From a bacterium (lineage in GTDB: Bacteria; Actinomycetota; Acidimicrobiia; Spongiisociales; Spongiisociaceae), in the NCBI GenBank assembly GCA_026710435.1, contig JAPOQZ010000234.1:1-52761 (forward strand): 52,761 nucleotides of DNA. The letters run 5' to 3'. Of this stretch, positions 15,755 to 24,795 are shown piece by piece. The position numbers and the translations under genes were made by a program. The first letter of the stretch is position 1. Each line of letters opens with the position of its first letter. The notes beneath the pieces are model-generated. The model ran no database searches and was not told the DNA's origin. It saw only the letters and a list, made by a program, of their open reading frames with translations.

Positions 15755-17357
15755 CCGGTTTGCCGGTGGCGACCCGCTGGCAGCCGGTGTGTCCGTGACC
15801 CGCACCGAGCGTCAGGTGCCGTCCGAGCGCCACCGTCCGGTTCTCGTTGTCGACCTCGGCGCCCAGTACGCCCAGCTAATCGCCCGGCGGGTCAGGCAGG
15901 CGGGGGTCTTCTCCCGGATAGTTCCCCATACAGTCGGCGCGGACGAGGTTATGGCTCACCGGCCGCTCGGGATGATCCTGTCCGGGGGCCCGTTGTCGGT
16001 CTACACCGAAAACGCTTACCTGGTCGACAGGCAGTTGTTCGGTCTAGGGGTGCCGATCCTCGGGATCTGTTACGGCCACCAGTTGCTGGCCTCCATGCTG
16101 GGTGGAACGGTGAAGCGGACCGGCGACGCGGAGTACGGGCGCACCGAACTCACCGTCACGGGGGCTTCACGGCTACTGGAGGGTACGCCGCAACACCAGA
16201 ACGTTTGGATGAGCCACGCGGATGCAGTTACCGAAACGCCGCCAGGATTCGAGCGCGTCGCCACCACCGGCGGATCACCCGTCGCGGCGATGGAGGATCG
16301 GGAACGGGGGATGTACGGGGTCCAGTTCCACCCCGAGGTCATCCACACCGACCACGGATCGGCCGTGATCGAAGGGTTCCTCCGCTCCGCATGCCAGGCA
16401 CCCCCCTCCTGGACACGTGGGTCCATAATCGCTGATCAGATCGAGGCGGTCAGGGCGCGGGTGGGCGACGCCCGCGCGATCTGCGGGCTCTCGGGTGGTG
16501 TGGACTCGTCCGTGGCGGCTGCTCTGGTGCACCGAGCCATCGGCGATCGTCTCACCTGCGTCTTCGTTGACCACGGACTGCTACGGGAGGGAGAGGCATC
16601 CCAGGTTACCGAGACCTTTGGCCGCTACTTCCAGATGGACCTGGTGCATGTCGACGCTTCCGGCCGTTTCCTGGGTGCGCTCTCCGGTGTGACCGATCCG
16701 GAGGCTAAGAGGACCATCATCGGTGAAATGTTCATCAGGACTTTCGAGGAGGCCACCGGCGACATACCGGATGCCCGGTTCCTCGTTCAGGGCACTCTTT
16801 ATCCCGATGTCATCGAGTCCGGTGGGGGAGCTGCCGCCACGATCAAGACCCACCACAACGTCGGAGGGCTGCCTCCCGACCTCGGCTTCGAGTTGGTGGA
16901 GCCACTCCGCGACCTGTTCAAGGACGAAGTACGGGCAATCGGGAAGGAGTTGGGCCTGCCCGACGAGATCGTCTGGCGGCAACCCTTCCCCGGTCCGGGG
17001 CTGGCGGTGCGGATAACCGGGGAAGTGACGAGGGAACGGCTCGACGTTCTGCGAGCGGCCGATGCCATAGTGACGGAGGAAATCCACAGGGCAGACCTGT
17101 ACCGTGAGATCTGGCAGTCCTTCGCCGTGTTACCGGCGGTCAAGACAGTGGGGGTGCAGGGTGACGGTCGAACCTACGCCCATGCGCTGATCGTGCGGGC
17201 TGTTACCTCCGAGGACGCAATGACAGCGGATTTCGCCCGGATCCCGTACCCGGTCCTCGAACGGATCGCAAGCCGTGTCATGAATGAGGTACCAGGTGTG
17301 AACCGCGTTGCCTACGACATCTCCTCCAAGCCCCCTGCCACCATCGAATGGGAGTGA
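15729..17357 (+). CDS. guaA: GMP synthase (glutamine-hydrolysing)
   Basis: A 542-residue enzyme that aminates XMP to GMP. The class I glutamine amidotransferase domain has the nucleophile in GICYGHQL (Cys114) and the His/Glu pair in QFHPEV near residue 201. The ATP-pyrophosphatase domain has the P-loop [12 protein letters not shown] near residue 255. The C-terminal dimerisation domain closes with [10 protein letters not shown], the usual terminus. The ATG at 15729 is preceded by AAGGAG and lies inside guaB3, so the two are translationally coupled; the first 35 or so residues are longer than in most relatives, and GTG starts at 15789 or 15795 remain possible. Confidence 0.95.
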   Translation: MLSGSAWGDRFAGGDPLAAGVSVTRTERQVPSERHRPVLVVDLGAQYAQLIARRVRQAGVFSRIVPHTVGADEVMAHRPLGMILSGGPLSVYTENAYLVDRQLFGLGVPILGICYGHQLLASMLGGTVKRTGDAEYGRTELTVTGASRLLEGTPQHQNVWMSHADAVTETPPGFERVATTGGSPVAAMEDRERGMYGVQFHPEVIHTDHGSAVIEGFLRSACQAPPSWTRGSIIADQIEAVRARVGDARAICGLSGGVDSSVAAALVHRAIGDRLTCVFVDHGLLREGEASQVTETFGRYFQMDLVHVDASGRFLGALSGVTDPEAKRTIIGEMFIRTFEEATGDIPDARFLVQGTLYPDVIESGGGAAATIKTHHNVGGLPPDLGFELVEPLRDLFKDEVRAIGKELGLPDEIVWRQPFPGPGLAVRITGEVTRERLDVLRAADAIVTEEIHRADLYREIWQSFAVLPAVKTVGVQGDGRTYAHALIVRAVTSEDAMTADFARIPYPVLERIASRVMNEVPGVNRVAYDISSKPPATIEWE

Positions 17358-17594
17358 ACACGCACGAACCCGGTTGAGGCGATGCCTATCTTCCCGTGTA
17401 TTCAGTTCAGAGGGTGCGCGGATAGATGCTTACCTGGGGGTGTGTGACCTCTCGCTCGCTGAGGGCGTAGCGAGTGTCGTGCTTCAGCACATGAGCTTGA
17501 TGCGCCGCTCTCCCTTGACCGACCTGTCGAAACCGTCCGTTGCCGAAATCCCGGACATGGAGGGTTAGGGGGTCGTTGAGGATCGGGTCTTGTT

Positions 17595-17864
17595 CTACCG
17601 GCCCCGCCGAATCCTCTTGACTTCTCGCTTGACGGTCGAGACCGACACCTCAGCCACATCAGCGATCGAGGCGAAGTCAACTCCCGCTTTGTCAGCTCTG
17701 AGCATGGCTTTAGCCAGGGCGTCCCTGGCTCTCTTGACCTGATACTCCATCCGGACCAGGTGCAGGGCTTCAGTCTTCACCTGGTGGAGCCGATCATCAC
17801 GCAACTGTCGATCGATCCACGGGCGGCGGCTCACGGCGATCCTTCTGGCTCGGTGGCCGCTCAT
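17595..17864 (-). CDS. Small HTH protein, function unknown
   Basis: An 89-residue basic protein. The C-terminal half reads ASIADVAEVSVSTVKREVKR (about residues 65-84), a convincing helix-turn-helix of the Fis/homeodomain-like or sigma-region-4 type. The N-terminal half is Arg-rich with a helical stretch. It begins at an ATG preceded by GAGG. I do not recognise the family. Its neighbours, guaA and pcrA, are on the opposite strand and give no hint. It could regulate its own promoter or be a remnant of a mobile element. Confidence 0.6.
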   Translation of the reverse strand: MSGHRARRIAVSRRPWIDRQLRDDRLHQVKTEALHLVRMEYQVKRARDALAKAMLRADKAGVDFASIADVAEVSVSTVKREVKRIRRGR

Positions 17865-18304
17865 CCTAAATCCTCATCAGCTCACGGATGAACTCTTAAC
17901 CCTGGTCAAGGCTGGCCCCTCATGCTGTCTATCTAGGTTAGGAGCGAAAAGTGTAGACAAATACAACCGTTAAAGTTAGTTAGCCTGCCCTACATCTGGA
18001 ACCGGATTAAAGGTTCAGGGTTGACCTTGTTTTGCCTTCGGCGGTGGCCGGGCCATCCGGACCGCGAGGGACCCCCGGATCGGCCCGGCTCTCGCTCTCC
18101 GTGCCTTTGCGCCGCTTGGCCTTCCAGCAGCGAGGCGCATCTGGGCAACCGTGACTGCGACGGTGGCGACCCTATAGCCATGACCAAGGGACTTGTACGT
18201 GAGAAGAGTGGCGGGTCTCGCGGCGAGGACGACGCATCCGCCTATGCACGCACCGTCTTACATCTGTGTAGTTTCTCGTCCCAGCGCGCCGTTATGATGA
18301 TGGA
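17865..18304. other. Intergenic region upstream of pcrA
   Basis: This 440-bp gap lies between the divergent small HTH gene and pcrA. It includes a distinctly AT-rich segment at about 17940-17985, likely promoter territory for one or both genes. An open frame at 18021-18326 has no recognisable features and runs into pcrA; I do not call it. Confidence 0.4.
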
Positions 18305-20533
18305 GTGTTCAAAGCGATGGAACTGAAGGGGTTGCAGCCGGACCCCGTGGACTCTGTCCTGTTCGCCGATCTCAACCCGACCCAGCGGGAAGCGGTGGCG
18401 ACCACCGAGGGCCCGGTCCTGGTGGTAGCCGGAGCAGGCTCGGGCAAGACACGGGTGCTGACCTACCGGGTTGCCCACCTGATCCGGGATCGGGGGGTTG
18501 CTCCTTGGGAGGTGCTGGCCATCACGTTCACGAACAAGGCCGCGGGGGAGATGAAGGAGCGGGTTGTGCAGTTGGTGGGGAGGGCGTCCCGCAACATGTG
18601 GGTATCAACCTTCCACTCGGCCTGCGTCCGCATCCTCCGCCGGGAGGCACCGAGACTCGGATACCGGTCCGGGTTCACGATCTACGACTCCCAGGACACC
18701 CGCCGGGCGATCACCGCGGCGATTAGGGACCTGAGTCTCGACACCAAGAAGTTCGAGCCCCGCACCATCCGGGCCGCCATCTCGAAGGCCAAGAACGAAC
18801 TGATCGACTTCGAGAGTTTCCGCGACCAGGGCTACGGTTTCCATCACGGGATAGTTGCGGACGTGTACCGCCTCTACCAGCAGCGCCTGCTCGATGCGTC
18901 GGCGATGGACTTCGACGATCTTCTCATGAACACCACCGTTCTGTTCGATGCCTTTCCCGACGTGCTGGCTGACTACCAGGACCGTTTCCGTTACGTTCAC
19001 GTTGACGAGTTCCAGGACACGAACCGGGCCCAGTACGTCCTGGTCAACCAACTGGCGGCCCAGCACCGCAATATCTGTGCCGTGGGGGACGCCGATCAGT
19101 CGATCTACGCCTTCCGGGGTGCAGATATCCGCAACATCCTGGACTTCGAACGCGATTACCCGGAGGCGAAGGTGCTGGTGCTCGATCAGAACTACCGGTC
19201 CACCGAGACCATCCTGGCCGCAGCCAATGCGGTGATCGCCAACAATGGTCGGCGGCGCCCCAAGCGGCTGTGGAGCGATCTAGGGCCCGGGGTGCTCATC
19301 TCCCGCTACGCAGCCCAGGACGACCGCGACGAGGCAGGGTTCGTAGCCGACAGGGTGGTCGAACTCGAAGCCGATGGGGTCGATCTATCGGAGATGGCCG
19401 TCTTCTACCGGGTCAACGCCCAGAGCCGGGTCCTCGAGGAGGTTCTGGGTCGCTACGGCGTACCCAACAAGGTGATCGGCACTGTCAGGTTCTACGAGCG
19501 GCGCGAGATCAAGGACGTTCTCGCCTACCTGCGAGTGGTCTGCAACCCTGACGACGGAATCTCAGCGAGACGGATCATCAACTGTCCCCGGCGGGGCGTC
19601 GGCAGGGTTACCGTCGGGCACGTCGACCACTTCGCCGAGGCCGAGGAGATCTCCTTCCTCGCGGCCGTGGGGCGTTTGGACGAGATCCATGCGCTGGCGT
19701 CCCGTTCAGCGAAAGCGCTTCGGGGCTTCCTGACCGTCCTCGACCGGATTCGGGAGAAGGCCCGCGAAGGTCCGGCCGCCGCGGTGCGGGCCGTACTGGA
19801 GGACGCGGGGTATCTCGACTGGGTGCAGGAGCACAGCACCTTCGACGCCCAGGTCAGGGCTGAGAACCTGAACGAGTTGGTCTCGGGCGCCGAGGAGTTC
19901 GAGCAATTGTCCCAGGGTGAAGAATTCGGCGGCGTGGACTGGGAGGACCTCGACGGGCCGGCGCGTCTCGAACTCTACCTGGAGTCGGTGAGTCTCGTGG
20001 GTGACATCGACGACTTGGAGGAGGGGAGCGGGGCGGTCACCCTGATGACGCTACACAACGCGAAGGGTCTCGAGTTCCCGGTTGTGTTCTTGACCGGGAT
20101 GGAGGACGGTGTCTTTCCCCATATGCGAGCCCTGACCGAGCCGGACCAACTCGAGGAGGAGCGTCGCCTCTGCTATGTGGGGCTGACACGGGCCCGCCAA
20201 TGCCTTCACCTGTCGTATGCAAAGTCCCGGATGCTCTACGGGCAGTCTTCCTACAACACGCCATCCCGGTTCCTGAGCGAGATACCGGCTCACCTCGTTG
20301 ATCACGTCAAGTTTCGTGACCGCGATCGCCGCCGGGAGTCCGTCGAACCACACGCAGCCTCCTCCATGGAGGGGGAGATTCTGGCGGGGGACACGGTACG
20401 GCATGACAAGTGGGGACCTGGGAGGGTCGTCTCCGTACGGGGTACCGGGGATCGGGCCGAGGCGGAGATCGTCTTCGAGTCCGCAGGCGCCAAGCGGCTG
20501 CTGCTGTGCTGGGCGCCTCTCGAAAAGGTCTGA
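18305..20533 (+). CDS. pcrA: ATP-dependent DNA helicase PcrA/UvrD
   Basis: A 742-residue superfamily 1A helicase that unwinds DNA 3' to 5' in nucleotide excision repair and replication restart. The motifs appear in order: Q-motif LNPTQREAV, Walker A AGAGSGKT (42-49), motif Ia FTNKAAGEM, motif II DEFQDTN, motif III GDADQSIYAFRGAD, motif IV YRSTETIL, motif V TLHNAKGLEFPVVF and motif VI CYVGLTRAR. The tail GDTVRHDKWGPGRVVSVRG is the Tudor-like RNA-polymerase-binding domain. The GTG start is used; an ATG lies four codons later. It is followed by transaldolase after 138 bp. Confidence 0.95.
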   Translation: MFKAMELKGLQPDPVDSVLFADLNPTQREAVATTEGPVLVVAGAGSGKTRVLTYRVAHLIRDRGVAPWEVLAITFTNKAAGEMKERVVQLVGRASRNMWVSTFHSACVRILRREAPRLGYRSGFTIYDSQDTRRAITAAIRDLSLDTKKFEPRTIRAAISKAKNELIDFESFRDQGYGFHHGIVADVYRLYQQRLLDASAMDFDDLLMNTTVLFDAFPDVLADYQDRFRYVHVDEFQDTNRAQYVLVNQLAAQHRNICAVGDADQSIYAFRGADIRNILDFERDYPEAKVLVLDQNYRSTETILAAANAVIANNGRRRPKRLWSDLGPGVLISRYAAQDDRDEAGFVADRVVELEADGVDLSEMAVFYRVNAQSRVLEEVLGRYGVPNKVIGTVRFYERREIKDVLAYLRVVCNPDDGISARRIINCPRRGVGRVTVGHVDHFAEAEEISFLAAVGRLDEIHALASRSAKALRGFLTVLDRIREKAREGPAAAVRAVLEDAGYLDWVQEHSTFDAQVRAENLNELVSGAEEFEQLSQGEEFGGVDWEDLDGPARLELYLESVSLVGDIDDLEEGSGAVTLMTLHNAKGLEFPVVFLTGMEDGVFPHMRALTEPDQLEEERRLCYVGLTRARQCLHLSYAKSRMLYGQSSYNTPSRFLSEIPAHLVDHVKFRDRDRRRESVEPHAASSMEGEILAGDTVRHDKWGPGRVVSVRGTGDRAEAEIVFESAGAKRLLLCWAPLEKV

Positions 20534-20555
20534 GTGCCTGCGGTCGGAGCGGGTA

Positions 20556-20577
20556 AGAGGCGGGCACACAAGCCTCT
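20556..20577 (+). terminator. Possible terminator after pcrA
   Basis: AGAGGC (20556-20561) can pair with GCCTCT (20572-20577) around a 10-base loop, 22 bp after the pcrA stop. No T-run follows, so this is only a candidate. Confidence 0.3.
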
Positions 20578-20671
20578 CCCCTGTATTAGCGTGGACCTAC
20601 CGGACGCTGGTCCGCGGGCCTGCCTGCGAACCGCATACGAGCCCGGGTCTTGATCGACAGGAGGAGAAGAC

Positions 20672-21820
20672 ATGGCTGAGACCGGGAACTCCAAACTCGG
20701 CAACCTGGCGGGGCTGGGCCAGTCCGTCTGGCTCGATTCGCTCTCGCGGGCGATGCTCGACTCGGGCGAGTTGGCCGGGTACCTCTCCAAGGCCATATCC
20801 GGCGTTACCTCCAATCCCACCATTTTCGCCAAAGCGATGCTGTCGGGCGACTCCTACGACGCTCAGGTGGGCGAGATGGTCGCTCGCGGTGCGAGCATCG
20901 ACGAGGTATACACGGCGGTCGTTACCAGTGACATCCGGCGGGCCTGCGAAGTCATGGAGCCCGTATACCGCCGGACCGGAGGTCTGGACGGTTTCGTTTC
21001 GGTTGAGGTCTCGCCCGAGTTGGCTCACGATGCGGCGCCCACCGTCGCGGAGGCGCGGGACTGGGTCAAACGGGTGAACCGTCCGAACCTGCTCATCAAG
21101 GTGCCCGCCACCAGGGAAGGCATCGGGGCGATCGAGGACCTGACTGCCGAGGGGATCTCCGTCAACGTCACCCTCATCTTCTCCCTGCGGCGGTACCGCT
21201 CGGTCATGGACGCCTACTTCGGCGGGCTGGAGCGTTTCGAAAAGGCGGGTGGTGACCTGGGCACGGTCAACTCGGTGGCCTCTTTCTTCGTCTCCCGCTT
21301 CGACACCGAGGTGGACGCTCGCCTCGTGAGCATCGGTACGCCCGCCGCCCTCGCGCTCCGGGGCCGCGCGGCGGTGGCCAATGCCCGGGTCGCCTACCTC
21401 GAGTTCCTCCGGGCCTTCAGCAGCGCCCGGTGGTACCGGCTCCGGCGGGCCGGCGCCAACGTGCAGAAGCCGTTGTGGGCTTCGACATCCACCAAGAATC
21501 CCGCGTATTCCGACACCCTGTACATCGATACCCTCGTGGCGCCCGAGACAGTCAACACCCTTCCGGAGTCGGCTTTGGCGGCCTACGAGGACCGCGGACC
21601 GGCTAGTCCGACGGTGCTCGGGATCAACGAGTTGAACGACGCGGTGCTCGTCCTCGATGATCTTGCCTCGGTGGGTGTTGACTACGACGACGTGACCGCC
21701 AAGCTCGAGCAGCAGGGGGTGGCCGGTTTCGTATCGTCGTTCCGCCAGATGATCGGTGACATCGAGAGCAAGCGGGACATGCTCACAGCTATCCGGGGCG
21801 AACCCGCTCCGGAAGGGTGA
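20672..21820 (+). CDS. tal: Transaldolase
   Basis: A 382-residue transaldolase of the pentose phosphate pathway, which moves a dihydroxyacetone unit between sugar phosphates through a Schiff base. SGVTSNPTIFAKAM (about 43-56) is the TAL signature, LIKVPAT (near residue 142) carries the catalytic lysine, and NVTLIFSLRRY follows. NVQKPLWASTSTKNPAYSDT is the conserved C-terminal block. The length fits the longer actinobacterial class. The ATG follows AGGAGGAG. The next gene, a B12-binding subunit, begins 10 bp later and may be co-transcribed. Confidence 0.95.
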   Translation: MAETGNSKLGNLAGLGQSVWLDSLSRAMLDSGELAGYLSKAISGVTSNPTIFAKAMLSGDSYDAQVGEMVARGASIDEVYTAVVTSDIRRACEVMEPVYRRTGGLDGFVSVEVSPELAHDAAPTVAEARDWVKRVNRPNLLIKVPATREGIGAIEDLTAEGISVNVTLIFSLRRYRSVMDAYFGGLERFEKAGGDLGTVNSVASFFVSRFDTEVDARLVSIGTPAALALRGRAAVANARVAYLEFLRAFSSARWYRLRRAGANVQKPLWASTSTKNPAYSDTLYIDTLVAPETVNTLPESALAAYEDRGPASPTVLGINELNDAVLVLDDLASVGVDYDDVTAKLEQQGVAGFVSSFRQMIGDIESKRDMLTAIRGEPAPEG

Positions 21821-21830
21821 GAGGCATCTG

Positions 21831-22223
21831 GTGCCCAGGCGTATCCTGATCGCCAAGCCGGGACTCGACGGTCACGACCGCGGTGCCAAGGTGGTGGCAA
21901 GGGCGTTGCGCGACGCCGGTAACGAGGTGATCTACTCGGGACTTCACCAGACTCCCGCCCAGATCGTCGAGACGGCCATCCAGGAGGACGTGGATGCCAT
22001 CGGGCTCTCCACCCTGTCCGGGGCTCACATGACCCTCTTTCCTGCGGTCGTGAACCAACTCCGGGATCGGGACATCGGCGATATCGTGGTGTTCGGAGGG
22101 GGAATAGTCCCGGAGCACGATGCCGAGCTACTCAAGGAAGGCGGCATGGCAGCGATCTTCACGCCGGGTACCACCCTCGCCGAGGTTACCCGATGGGTCG
22201 AATCCAACGTCCAAGCCCGTTGA
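21831..22223 (+). CDS. Cobalamin-binding small subunit (methylmalonyl-CoA mutase type)
   Basis: A 130-residue stand-alone B12-binding domain resembling the C-terminal domain of methylmalonyl-CoA mutase. The D-x-H-x-x-G motif that brings the lower-axial His to cobalt is LDGHDRG (about residues 11-17). The following SxL and GG elements are LSTLSG (about 58-63) and VFGGGIVPE. The GTG start at 21831 is chosen because it precedes the conserved RRILIAKPGLDGHD strand. The large catalytic subunit is not in this window. The next genes encode succinyl-CoA synthetase, which would use the mutase product succinyl-CoA. Other mutases that use a separate B12 subunit remain possible. Confidence 0.85.
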   Translation: MPRRILIAKPGLDGHDRGAKVVARALRDAGNEVIYSGLHQTPAQIVETAIQEDVDAIGLSTLSGAHMTLFPAVVNQLRDRDIGDIVVFGGGIVPEHDAELLKEGGMAAIFTPGTTLAEVTRWVESNVQAR

Positions 22224-22723
22224 GCCTCTCCTTAGAGTCTCGCAATCATCCGAGGATCGACACGCCCATAAGGTCGACGCGTGCTCCGGTGTTCTGGCAC
22301 CGCTGATGCCATCGTCGTCATACGAGAGAGATCAGCCTCGGATGGTCACGCCGTCCGGAAAGCCGGACCGAGCCGTCCCGATGCCAGGTTCAACCCCTCA
22401 CCGCGAGGTGAGTCGAGTCCACGATCTGCCGCGATCTGCATGGGTGGTACCGATGATCGGGCATGGCTGGGAGAGTCGCGCGACGATGTTGCCCTGCCTT
22501 GCGCAGCGAGCGACGTGCCCGGCGCCAACGGGTCCATTGGACGGGCGGCGCCGCGGGTCGTCACCGTCGTCCTCGCGTGCTCGGCGTCGTGGTCGCCTTT
22601 CTTCGCTGGTCGGCCGGTTGCTAGCCGCCGTTTGCATGTCGTTCGGTCAGGTTGCGATAGGAGTTCTCCGACAGCGGCCCCCTGCGAATCGGTCCCCTGA
22701 GAAGATGGATAGAATCACGGCCC
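22224..22723. other. Long intergenic region upstream of sucC
   Basis: A 500-bp gap unusual for this compact window. Open frames here lack start context and do not resemble any protein I know. I see no R1/R2/R3 repeat and no cobalamin-riboswitch core. The last 80 bp should hold the sucCD promoter. Confidence 0.45.
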
Positions 22724-23872
22724 GTGGACCTTCTTGAGTACCAAGGAAAGCAATTCTTCGCCCGTTTCGGGCTCCCCGTCTCGCCTGGTTTGGTGGCCGA
22801 CCGGAGTTCCGGGGCGGTTGCGATTGCTGAGAGGCTCGGCTTCCCCGTTGTCGTGAAAGCCCAGGTGCACGTAGGCGGCCGGGGCAAAGCGGGCGGGATC
22901 AGGCCGGCACGGAACGCCGAGGAGGTTGCGGAAGCCACCGAATCGATCTTGGGGATGGACATCGGCGGTCACAGTGTGAAATGCGTCCTGGTCGAGGAAG
23001 CGGCCGAGATCGCGGCCGAGTACTACGCCGGCTTCACCCTCGACCGCTCGGCCCGGCGCTATCTGGGGATCCTCTCCGCCCGCGGCGGTGTGGACATCGA
23101 AGGAGTCGCGGAATCGGATCCGGACGCCATCGCCAAGACCTGGATCGACCCGGTGGAGGGTCTCGACGAGGCCGGCGCGCGGAGTTGGGTGCGGGCCGCC
23201 CGGTTGGATGAGGGAGCCGCCGATGAACTGGTCGAGGTGCTCATCAAGCTCTACGGCGCCTTCGTGGAAGGAGATGCCGACCTGGTGGAGATCAACCCGC
23301 TGATCCTCACCCCGGACGGCCGGGTGCGGGTTCTGGACGCGAAGGTGACCTTGGACGGAAACTCCCGCTTCCGGCATCCCGGCTACGGGGAATACGACGC
23401 CACGCAGCCGAGGGACGTGCGGGAGAGGGCCGCCCATGCACGCGGACTCCAGTACGTGGGGCTCGAGGGCACAGTCGGTGTGATCGCCAACGGCGCCGGC
23501 CTGGCGATGAGCACAGTGGACGTTGTGGCCCAGGCCGGCGGATCAGCCGCCAACTTCCTCGACATAGGGGGTGGGGCGGACGTGGACACCATGGCGGGTG
23601 CTCTCGAGGTGATCAACAACGACCCGGCGGTGAGGGCGATCTTCATAAACATCTTCGGGGGCATAGTCAAGGGCGAGGTGGTGGCCCAGGGCATTCTCGA
23701 TGCGTTGGACCGGGTCGAGATGAGATCGCCGATCGTGCTGCGCCTTGACGGAACCAACGCCACCGAGGGCCGGGCGATGATCGAGTCCCGGCTGTCGGAC
23801 ATGCTGATTCTCGCCGACTCGATGCCGGCCGGCGCGGCCAGAGCGGTGGAACTCGCAGGGGCCGCGTCATGA
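22724..23872 (+). CDS. sucC: Succinyl-CoA synthetase beta subunit
   Basis: The 382-residue nucleotide-binding subunit of succinyl-CoA ligase, which makes ATP or GTP while turning succinyl-CoA into succinate in the TCA cycle. The ATP-grasp domain begins MDLLEYQGKQFFARFG and includes VVKAQVHVGGRGKAGG (about 44-60). DLVEINPLILTPDGRV and the C-terminal NIFGGIVKGEVVAQGI follow as in the family. The start is GTG. Its stop overlaps the sucD start by four bases (ATGA), so the subunits are translationally coupled. Confidence 0.95.
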   Translation: MDLLEYQGKQFFARFGLPVSPGLVADRSSGAVAIAERLGFPVVVKAQVHVGGRGKAGGIRPARNAEEVAEATESILGMDIGGHSVKCVLVEEAAEIAAEYYAGFTLDRSARRYLGILSARGGVDIEGVAESDPDAIAKTWIDPVEGLDEAGARSWVRAARLDEGAADELVEVLIKLYGAFVEGDADLVEINPLILTPDGRVRVLDAKVTLDGNSRFRHPGYGEYDATQPRDVRERAAHARGLQYVGLEGTVGVIANGAGLAMSTVDVVAQAGGSAANFLDIGGGADVDTMAGALEVINNDPAVRAIFINIFGGIVKGEVVAQGILDALDRVEMRSPIVLRLDGTNATEGRAMIESRLSDMLILADSMPAGAARAVELAGAAS

Positions 23873-24753
23873 GCATCTGGGTGGACGAGCACAGCCGGGT
23901 TTTATACCAGGGTCTGACCGGACGGCAAGGGCGGTTCTACGGCCTGCGCAACAGGGATTACGGGACCAACGTCGTGGCAGGTACCAACCCGAACAAGGCC
24001 GGCACGGATGTGGATGGTATTCCGGTCTTCGCCTCGGTCGCCGACGCCGTCGCGGCGACCGGCGCCGACGTGTCCTGCCTGTTCATCCCGGCGCCCTACG
24101 TGAAGGAAGCGGTGGTCGAAGCGGCGGAGGGGGGTGCAAGGCTGGTAGTGGTGATCACCGAGGGGGTTCCCGCGAAGGACGAGGCGTGGCTCTGCAACAA
24201 GCTTCTGCGGGACCATCCGGACGTGCGGGTGATCGGACCCAACTGCCCGGGCATTATCAGCCCCGGCAAGGCCAACATCGGCATCACCGCCGGCCATATC
24301 GCCCGACCTGGAGGTCCCGTGGGGATCGTCAGCCGCTCCGGGACCCTCACTTACCAGGCGCTCTACGAGCTCAAGCTGAACGGTATCGGTGTGACCACCT
24401 GCGTAGGGATCGGCGGCGACCCCGTACCGGGCACGTCGTTCACCGATTGCCTGGCCGCTTTCGAGGACGATCCGGAAACGCAAGCAGTCATGATGATCGG
24501 CGAGATCGGCGGTTCGGCGGAGGAGGAGGCGGCAAAGTTCATCGCCGCGCGCATGAGCAAACCGGTGGTGGCCTACGTAGCCGGCATCACCGCCCCCCCG
24601 GGGAAGAAGATGGGGCACGCGGGTGCCATCGTCTCCGGCGGCAAGGGAACCGCCGCGGCCAAGATCGAGGCTCTCCGCGCGGTTGGGGTGCGGGTTGGGG
24701 CCAATCCGACCGAGGCCGGCCATTTGATGGTGGAGGTCGTGCAGGATCTCTGA
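23869..24753 (+). CDS. sucD: Succinyl-CoA synthetase alpha subunit
   Basis: The 294-residue CoA-binding subunit. It has the Rossmann CoA-binding motif near GLTGRQGRFYGLRN, the GPNCPGIISPGKANIGI loop (about residues 123-139), and KKMGHAGAIVSGGKGTAAAK near residue 246-265 with the phosphohistidine. The length is standard. It follows sucC with a 4-bp overlap and precedes purH by 42 bp on the same strand, so purH and folD may share its transcript. Confidence 0.95.
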   Translation: MSIWVDEHSRVLYQGLTGRQGRFYGLRNRDYGTNVVAGTNPNKAGTDVDGIPVFASVADAVAATGADVSCLFIPAPYVKEAVVEAAEGGARLVVVITEGVPAKDEAWLCNKLLRDHPDVRVIGPNCPGIISPGKANIGITAGHIARPGGPVGIVSRSGTLTYQALYELKLNGIGVTTCVGIGGDPVPGTSFTDCLAAFEDDPETQAVMMIGEIGGSAEEEAAKFIAARMSKPVVAYVAGITAPPGKKMGHAGAIVSGGKGTAAAKIEALRAVGVRVGANPTEAGHLMVEVVQDL

Positions 24754-24795
24754 CTCGGCCGAGGAGCAGCGCCATCCGAAGGCTACGAGCCTGCG

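Noticed and set aside
18021-18326. A small gene before pcrA
   Set aside because: It overlaps the pcrA start, has no ribosome-binding site that I can see and no recognisable feature.
22281-22700. A protein-coding gene in the gap before sucC
   Set aside because: No start context, no motif and Ser/Arg-rich composition typical of spurious frames.
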